Part shown: in pieces, positions 58,346 through 64,000 of the stretch
Numbering within the stretch: position 1 is the first letter of the stretch
Layout: each line of letters starts with the position of its first letter
DNA from: Polycyclovorans sp.
Lineage (GTDB): Bacteria; Pseudomonadota; Gammaproteobacteria; Nevskiales; Nevskiaceae
Direction of reading: 5' to 3'
DNA: 64,000 bases
Assembly: GCA_002706265.1 (NCBI GenBank)
Contig: PAKU01000014.1
Location: 1-64,000, forward strand
Program-made: the position numbers and the translations under genes
The notes under the pieces: generated by a model
The model's database searches: none
What the model was told of the DNA's origin: nothing
The model's input: the letters and a program-made list of their open reading frames with translations, nothing else

Positions 58346-58585
58346 TCAGCCGTAACGGCGGCGGAACTTGTCGATGCGGCCGCCGGTATCCGACACGGTG
58401 CGTTTGCCGGTGTAGAACGGGTGCGACTTGGACGAGGTGTCCAGCGTGACCAACGGATACTCTTTACCGTCTTCCCAAGTGATCTTGTCCTTGCTGGTCA
58501 TGGTTGACCGCACGCGGAACGTGAAATCCGCTGACGCGTCTTTGAACACGACGTAGTCGTACTTGGGGTGGATGCCTTCTTTCAT
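58346..58585 (-). CDS. rpmE2: 50S ribosomal protein L31, type B
   Basis: A 79-residue protein starting [20 protein letters not shown] and containing [20 protein letters not shown]. It has no cysteines, so it is the zinc-independent (C-minus, type B) form of L31. In some bacteria this form replaces the zinc-binding L31 when zinc is scarce; in others it is the only copy. No Zur-box-like palindrome is visible upstream, and the promoter is an ordinary sigma-70 type, which favours constitutive use here. Confidence 0.96.
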   Translation of the reverse strand: MKEGIHPKYDYVVFKDASADFTFRVRSTMTSKDKITWEDGKEYPLVTLDTSSKSHPFYTGKRTVSDTGGRIDKFRRRYG

Positions 58586-58620
58586 GATCGGATGACTGCC
58601 GGGGGGTCGAAAAGCGCGCG

Positions 58621-58649
58621 ACTATAGCGAGCCACCGCGGCGAACGCAA
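58621..58649 (-). promoter_or_regulatory. Predicted sigma-70 promoter of rpmE2
   Basis: TTGCGT (58649-58644), 17-bp spacer, TATAGT (58626-58621) on the minus strand. Start of transcription near 58614, about 29 nt before the ATG. Confidence 0.65.
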
Positions 58650-58725
58650 GGGCGTGCCGCTCCGCGTAGACTGCCACCGTCCTGGCGGCAGCGCGCGCCC
58701 ACTCTAAGATTCAGACCCCCGCAAA

Positions 58726-60090
58726 ATGCTTGACAAGGATTTATGGACCCGCTGCCTGCGCTGGCTTGAGGCCGAGCTGAGCGAGCGCGAACTCAGTACC
58801 TGGTTACGTCCACTGCAACCCGTCTTCCAGCCCGACCGGCTGATCCTGTTCGCGCCCAACCGCATCGTGCAGGAGCGTGTGCGCCAGGACCACCTGGAGC
58901 AGATTCGGGGGGCGCTGGCGCATCTGGCGCCCGGCGTGCCGCTGACCATCGACCTGATGGTCGGCGTCGCCGAGGTGAGCCCTGCGGTGACACCGGCGGT
59001 CTCGATGCCGGCCGATTCCGCGACCGACACGCCGCTCAACGGTGAGCGCGACGCGTCGCTGTCGGCATACACCGGCAAACTCGATCCGCGCTACACCTTC
59101 AACAGCTTTATCGAGGGCAAGTCGAACCAGCAGGCACGCGCCGCCTCAGAGCACGTCGTCGAAGCCCCGGGCATGGCCTACAACCCGCTGTTCATCTACG
59201 GGGAGTCTGGCCTGGGCAAGACGCATTTGATGCATGCCGTGGGCAATCGCATTCAGCAGCACAACCCGAACGCCAACATCGCTTACCTGGGCGCCGAACA
59301 ATGGCTGAACCACATGGTCTCGGCGATCCGCCACGGTCGACAGGAAGGCTTCAAGCACTACTACCGCTCGGTCGACGCGCTGCTGATTGACGACATTCAT
59401 TTCTTCGCGCACAAGGAACGGACGCAGGAGGAATTTTTCCACACCTTCAACGCGCTGATCGATGGGCGCAAGCAGATCGTTCTGACCTGCGATCGCTACC
59501 CGAAAGACATCGACGGCATCGATGAACGACTGAAATCGCGATTCACCTGGGGGTTGTCCGTCGCCGTTGAGCCGCCAGAACTCGAAACCCGGGTCGCCAT
59601 CCTGATGGCCAAGGCCGATCAGGCCCATGTGCGGCTCAGCGAGGACGTCGCCTTTTTCGTGGCACAGCGCATTCGCTCCAACGTCCGCGAGTTGGAAGGG
59701 GCCCTGCACCGACTGTCTGCCAGCGCCCGTTTACGCGGCGAACCCATCACCGTGGAGTTTGCTCAGGCGACCCTGCGCGACATGCTGGCGGCCTACGATC
59801 GGCTGGTCACCATCGACAACATCAAGCGCACCGTCGCCGGCTACTACAACATCCGCATCAGCGATCTGACCTCGGCCAAGCGCACACGCTCGCTGGCACG
59901 TCCTCGCCAGGTGGCCATGGCGCTCTGCAAAGAACTCACCCAGCACAGCCTGCCGGAAATTGGCGAGGCCTTCGACAAAGACCACACCACCGTCCTGCAC
60001 GCGTGTCGAAAGGTAGTGCAACTGCGCGATGAAGACCCCAAGATTCGCGAAGACTACGACCTGCTGCAACGTCGACTGGGCTTCGGATAA
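58726..60090 (+). CDS. dnaA: Chromosomal replication initiator DnaA
   Basis: A 454-residue AAA+ initiator. Domain I (LWTRCLRWLEAELSERELST) binds DnaB/DiaA, a short variable linker covers about residues 90-115, and the AAA+ domain III follows (DPRYTFNSFIEGKSNQQARA; Walker A GESGLGKTHLMHA; Walker B ALLIDDIHFF). Domain IV is the DNA-binding HTH (TSAKRTRSLARPRQVAMALC, IGEAFDKDHTTVLHACRKV). The neighbour upstream is rpmE2 rather than the rpmH-rnpA block often seen beside dnaA. No strong ribosome site precedes the ATG. Confidence 0.98.
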   Translation: MLDKDLWTRCLRWLEAELSERELSTWLRPLQPVFQPDRLILFAPNRIVQERVRQDHLEQIRGALAHLAPGVPLTIDLMVGVAEVSPAVTPAVSMPADSATDTPLNGERDASLSAYTGKLDPRYTFNSFIEGKSNQQARAASEHVVEAPGMAYNPLFIYGESGLGKTHLMHAVGNRIQQHNPNANIAYLGAEQWLNHMVSAIRHGRQEGFKHYYRSVDALLIDDIHFFAHKERTQEEFFHTFNALIDGRKQIVLTCDRYPKDIDGIDERLKSRFTWGLSVAVEPPELETRVAILMAKADQAHVRLSEDVAFFVAQRIRSNVRELEGALHRLSASARLRGEPITVEFAQATLRDMLAAYDRLVTIDNIKRTVAGYYNIRISDLTSAKRTRSLARPRQVAMALCKELTQHSLPEIGEAFDKDHTTVLHACRKVVQLRDEDPKIREDYDLLQRRLGFG

Positions 60091-60357
60091 GCCCAAAATG
60101 GCTGCCTGGCGCCACGGCATTCACCTGAACACACGAAACTTGGGATAGGCTCACGGGAAAGCGTTGCGGGGCTTGTGGATAAGTACTGAACGAACAACGG
60201 TCCCCAACTTACACACAAACCGCACAATGCCGAACAGGGTGTCAGAGAAGGTCTGAATTTGATCGTATGCAATTGTATTCATTGCACATTATGAAGTTAC
60301 GCACAGCGACGACGCGCCCCTACTATTAGTTAAATACTTAAAGACTTCTTTACTTAT
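60091..60357. other. oriC: Putative chromosomal origin (oriC) between dnaA and dnaN
   Basis: A 267-bp gene-free stretch. It holds one perfect DnaA box, TTATCCACA, on the minus strand (60174-60182), and two one-mismatch boxes on the plus strand, TTACACACA (60209-60217) and TTACGCACA (60297-60305). The last ~40 bp before dnaN (60318-60357) are strongly A/T-rich, as expected for a DNA-unwinding element. The location in the dnaA-dnaN gap is a common place for bacterial origins. Confidence 0.72.
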
Positions 60358-61464
60358 ATGAAGATCACGACGAACCGGAACGATTTGCTCGCCGCACTGA
60401 ACCAGGTCATTGGGGTCGTCGAGCGGCGCCAGACTTTGCCGATCCTGTCGAACCTGCTCGCTGAGGTACACGAAGCAGAGCTCAAGCTGACGGGCACCGA
60501 CCTGGAGATCGAAATGGAGACCTCCATTGATGTCCAGAATCTGGAGCCAGGCAAAACCACCTTGCCCGCCCGCAAGCTTTTCGACTTGTGTCGTGGCTTG
60601 CCGGAAAGCGCGGCAATCGAACTGAACGTCAGCGGTGATCGGGCCACGCTGCGCAGCGGTCGCAGCCGCTACACCTTGGCGTGTTTGAGCGCCGACGATT
60701 TCTCTTCATTGGACACGGGCGAACTGAGCCAGCAGATCGAGCTGCCCGCCTCTGAACTCTTGAAGCTGATTCAGCGGACGCAGTTCGCAATGGCGCAGCA
60801 GGACGTGCGTTTCTATCTGAACGGGATGTTGCTACAGCTACGGCCCGGCACCCTGAATGTGGTCACCACCGACGGTCACCGTTTGGCTTTGGCGCGTTAC
60901 GAGATGCCGGACGAGCCTTCATCAGATCAATCGGCAGACCTCATCATTCCCCGCAAGGCCATTTTGGAACTTGCACGTTTGCTGGGCCAGGTTGACGGCA
61001 ACGTGGTGTTGCACTTCAGTCAGGGCCAGATACGCGTTCAGGTTGACCGACTGAGACTGACCAGCAAGTTGATCGATGGGCGCTTCCCAGAATACGAACG
61101 CGTCATCCCGCAACACAGCGACAAACATCTGGTGCTCGATCGCGAACGCTTGCGTCAGGCATTGGCGCGCTGCTCGATTTTCTCAAACGACAAGTTCAAA
61201 GGCGTTCGACTCACCTTGGGGAACGGCACCCTGACCCTGCAAAGCAACAACCCTGAGCACGAAGAAGCCGAAGAAGTGCTGGACGTCGACTACCAGGGCG
61301 AAGCCCTCGAAATCGGCTTCAATGTCGTCTACCTGCTCGATGCACTCACCACCATGCCCGGCCAGAACATCACGTTGTCATTGCGCAATGCAGATTCAAG
61401 TGGACTGATGACCACAAGCGAAGAGCCGACACTGCGCTACGTCGTAATGCCGATGCGGTTGTAA
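60358..61464 (+). CDS. dnaN: DNA polymerase III beta sliding clamp
   Basis: A 368-residue ring-forming processivity factor, the usual length. Three clamp domains are seen: LLAALNQVIGVVERRQTLPI in domain 1, NGMLLQLRPGTLNVVTTDGH RLALARY in domain 2, and VVYLLDALTTMPGQNITLSL with the terminal ..LRYVVMPMRL in domain 3, the standard DnaN ending. It lies downstream of the putative origin, with recF four bases after its stop. Confidence 0.98.
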   Translation: MKITTNRNDLLAALNQVIGVVERRQTLPILSNLLAEVHEAELKLTGTDLEIEMETSIDVQNLEPGKTTLPARKLFDLCRGLPESAAIELNVSGDRATLRSGRSRYTLACLSADDFSSLDTGELSQQIELPASELLKLIQRTQFAMAQQDVRFYLNGMLLQLRPGTLNVVTTDGHRLALARYEMPDEPSSDQSADLIIPRKAILELARLLGQVDGNVVLHFSQGQIRVQVDRLRLTSKLIDGRFPEYERVIPQHSDKHLVLDRERLRQALARCSIFSNDKFKGVRLTLGNGTLTLQSNNPEHEEAEEVLDVDYQGEALEIGFNVVYLLDALTTMPGQNITLSLRNADSSGLMTTSEEPTLRYVVMPMRL

Positions 61465-61468
61465 GGGA

Positions 61469-62533
61469 TTGGGCGTTCGTCAACTTCGCCTGGTGGGGTT
61501 CAGGGCGCTGGCGACACAGACACTGGCGTTCTCGCCCGGGCTCAACCTCCTCTTCGGCGACAATGCCAGCGGCAAAACCAGCCTGTTAGAAGCGCTCGAC
61601 ATTGCAAGTCGCGGACGCTCTTTCAGAACGCAGCACTTGAGCGAGATCGCCCGCTGGGACGGCAATGGTGAATGGGCACTGGACGTCGCGCACGCGCACG
61701 CTGTTGGCGATGATCTGCTGAAGCTTCGTTATCGCGGAGGCGCTCTTGAATCCCGCCAACAAAGCGAAGTACTGAGCCGAGAACAGATGGCCCGCAGCTT
61801 GCCGGCCCTGATTCTGGGCCCCGACCTGCATCGGCTCATGGATGACGGCCCGAAGATTCGGCGGGCTTTCATGGATTGGGCCTTGTTCCACGTGGAACAT
61901 ACGTTCGCCGAACATTGGCGCAGGTATCAGCAGGCGCTGAGGCAACGCAATGCCGCCATCCGTCGTCAAGCGCCAAGGCCGCAAATTTTTGCATGGAATG
62001 ATTCTCTGCTCTCGGCGGGCACCGTCATCACACAACACCGAAGGCAGTTGGTCGAGGGTTTGCGTGTGCACTTTGCCGCGACGGTGAGCACCACTGAAAT
62101 GTTGCCCGCGGCTGAGATTTACTACCGACAGGGCTGGGCCAAAGACCTGAGCTTTGAAGCAGCGTTGAACAAGGCTGATGCACATATCGGAGCGCAGTCA
62201 GCGACACCCGTCGGGCCGCACCGCGGGGATCTCGAACTACTGGCCGGCAGTGCCCGCGTGCAAACCACCTTGAGTCGCGGGCAACAAAAGGTCTTCCTCA
62301 TCAGCTTGGCGTTGGCGTTGGCCAACCTCGTTCACGAACGTGTTGGTCGTTGGCCCTTGTTGGCGATCGATGATTGGCATGCGGAATTGTCCGACAACAC
62401 CGCCGCGTCGATCCTGGACAAGCTCAGGACTTACCAGGGGCAGCGCATTCTGAGCAGTTTCGCCGCGCCAACAACGGCGGTCGCCGAAGCTCGATTGTTC
62501 CACGTGGAACAGGGGCGATTTAGTGAATGTTAG
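61469..62533 (+). CDS. recF: DNA replication and repair protein RecF, TTG start
   Basis: A 354-residue SMC-like ATPase that loads RecA at gaps with RecOR. It contains NLLFGDNASGKTSLLEALDI (Walker A), a signature TTLSRGQQKVFLISLALAL, and Walker B PLLAIDDWHAELSD. The N-terminus GVRQLRLVGFRALATQTLAF aligns with RecF starts. No ATG or GTG is available, because an in-frame stop at 61445 excludes upstream starts, so the TTG at 61469, 4 bp after the dnaN stop, is the start. Translation is probably coupled to dnaN. Two perfect parS sites lie inside the coding sequence. Confidence 0.95.
   Translation: MGVRQLRLVGFRALATQTLAFSPGLNLLFGDNASGKTSLLEALDIASRGRSFRTQHLSEIARWDGNGEWALDVAHAHAVGDDLLKLRYRGGALESRQQSEVLSREQMARSLPALILGPDLHRLMDDGPKIRRAFMDWALFHVEHTFAEHWRRYQQALRQRNAAIRRQAPRPQIFAWNDSLLSAGTVITQHRRQLVEGLRVHFAATVSTTEMLPAAEIYYRQGWAKDLSFEAALNKADAHIGAQSATPVGPHRGDLELLAGSARVQTTLSRGQQKVFLISLALALANLVHERVGRWPLLAIDDWHAELSDNTAASILDKLRTYQGQRILSSFAAPTTAVAEARLFHVEQGRFSEC
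61884..61899. promoter_or_regulatory. parS: parS centromere site 1 (inside recF)
   Basis: TGTTCCACGTGGAACA is a perfect 16-bp palindrome of the conserved parS type bound by ParB. It lies in the recF coding region, about 1.5 kb from the putative oriC, and is translated as FHVEH. Confidence 0.9.
62496..62511. promoter_or_regulatory. parS: parS centromere site 2 (3' end of recF)
   Basis: A second identical TGTTCCACGTGGAACA, 612 bp from the first and within the last codons of recF (FHVEQ). Two identical ParB sites close to the origin fit a chromosomal ParABS partition centromere; parA and parB themselves lie outside the window. Confidence 0.9.
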
Positions 62534-62547
62534 ACTTCTAGGCTTAA

Positions 62548-64000
<1,453 letters not shown>

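Noticed and set aside
58586-58725. Zur box upstream of rpmE2
   Set aside because: No palindrome resembling the Zur consensus; only a sigma-70 promoter was found.

Overview
This is a gene-dense, GC-rich chromosomal window from a gammaproteobacterium. It holds the replication-origin neighbourhood (dnaA-dnaN-recF-gyrB at the right end), a pilMNOPQ-[lipoprotein]-aroK-aroB-dgt-gltB-gltD series, minCDE and a sigma-54-type methylcitrate operon. The gene set and the fatty-acid/aromatic flavour suggest a Nevskiales/Xanthomonadales-like lineage; that placement is inference, since no rRNA or tRNA gene is present.

Layout. 0-1.4 kb: end of an ABC system (ATPase plus FtsX-like permease). The permease carries a (Glu-His)9 tract encoded by a perfect hexanucleotide microsatellite and runs off the left edge. 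1.4-3.3 kb: minCDE with a recognisable promoter. 3.3-9.6 kb: PagL-like outer-membrane deacylase, thioesterase, flavodoxin-like protein, DUF4864 protein, nitronate monooxygenase, crotonase and acyl-CoA synthetase. 9.7-12.2 kb: HAE3-type RND transporter. 12.6-16.3 kb: OmpA/TSP3-repeat protein with a large Ig-like lipoprotein. 16.5-19 kb: second acyl-CoA ligase and a DODA-type dioxygenase. 19.1-28.6 kb: propionate catabolism (prpR divergent from prpB-prpC-acnD-...-prpF). The sigma-54 promoter, a possible IHF site and a PrpR palindrome are all visible. The operon is interrupted by a DUF1295 gene, a DedA gene and a small inverted-repeat element carrying a frameshifted GIY-YIG nuclease gene. 28.7-36 kb: a lipoprotein and a CzcCBA-type divalent-metal efflux operon led by a small His-rich membrane protein. 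36-48.3 kb: yceH, transaldolase, glutamate synthase (with a long structured leader), dgt, aroB, aroK and an Ig-like lipoprotein. 48.4-53.5 kb: type IV pilus assembly operon pilMNOPQ, divergent from ponA. 56-58.6 kb: a conserved hypothetical gene, gltA and rpmE2 (type B L31). 58.7-64 kb: dnaA, putative oriC, dnaN, recF containing two perfect parS sites, and gyrB, cut by the right edge.

Most of the window is ordinary housekeeping and catabolic sequence. The least ordinary items are the GIY-YIG inverted-repeat element inside the prp operon, the hexamer-encoded His-Glu tract, the two parS sites written into recF, and the long gltB leader. No CRISPR array, prophage, complete insertion sequence or obvious defence island was seen.
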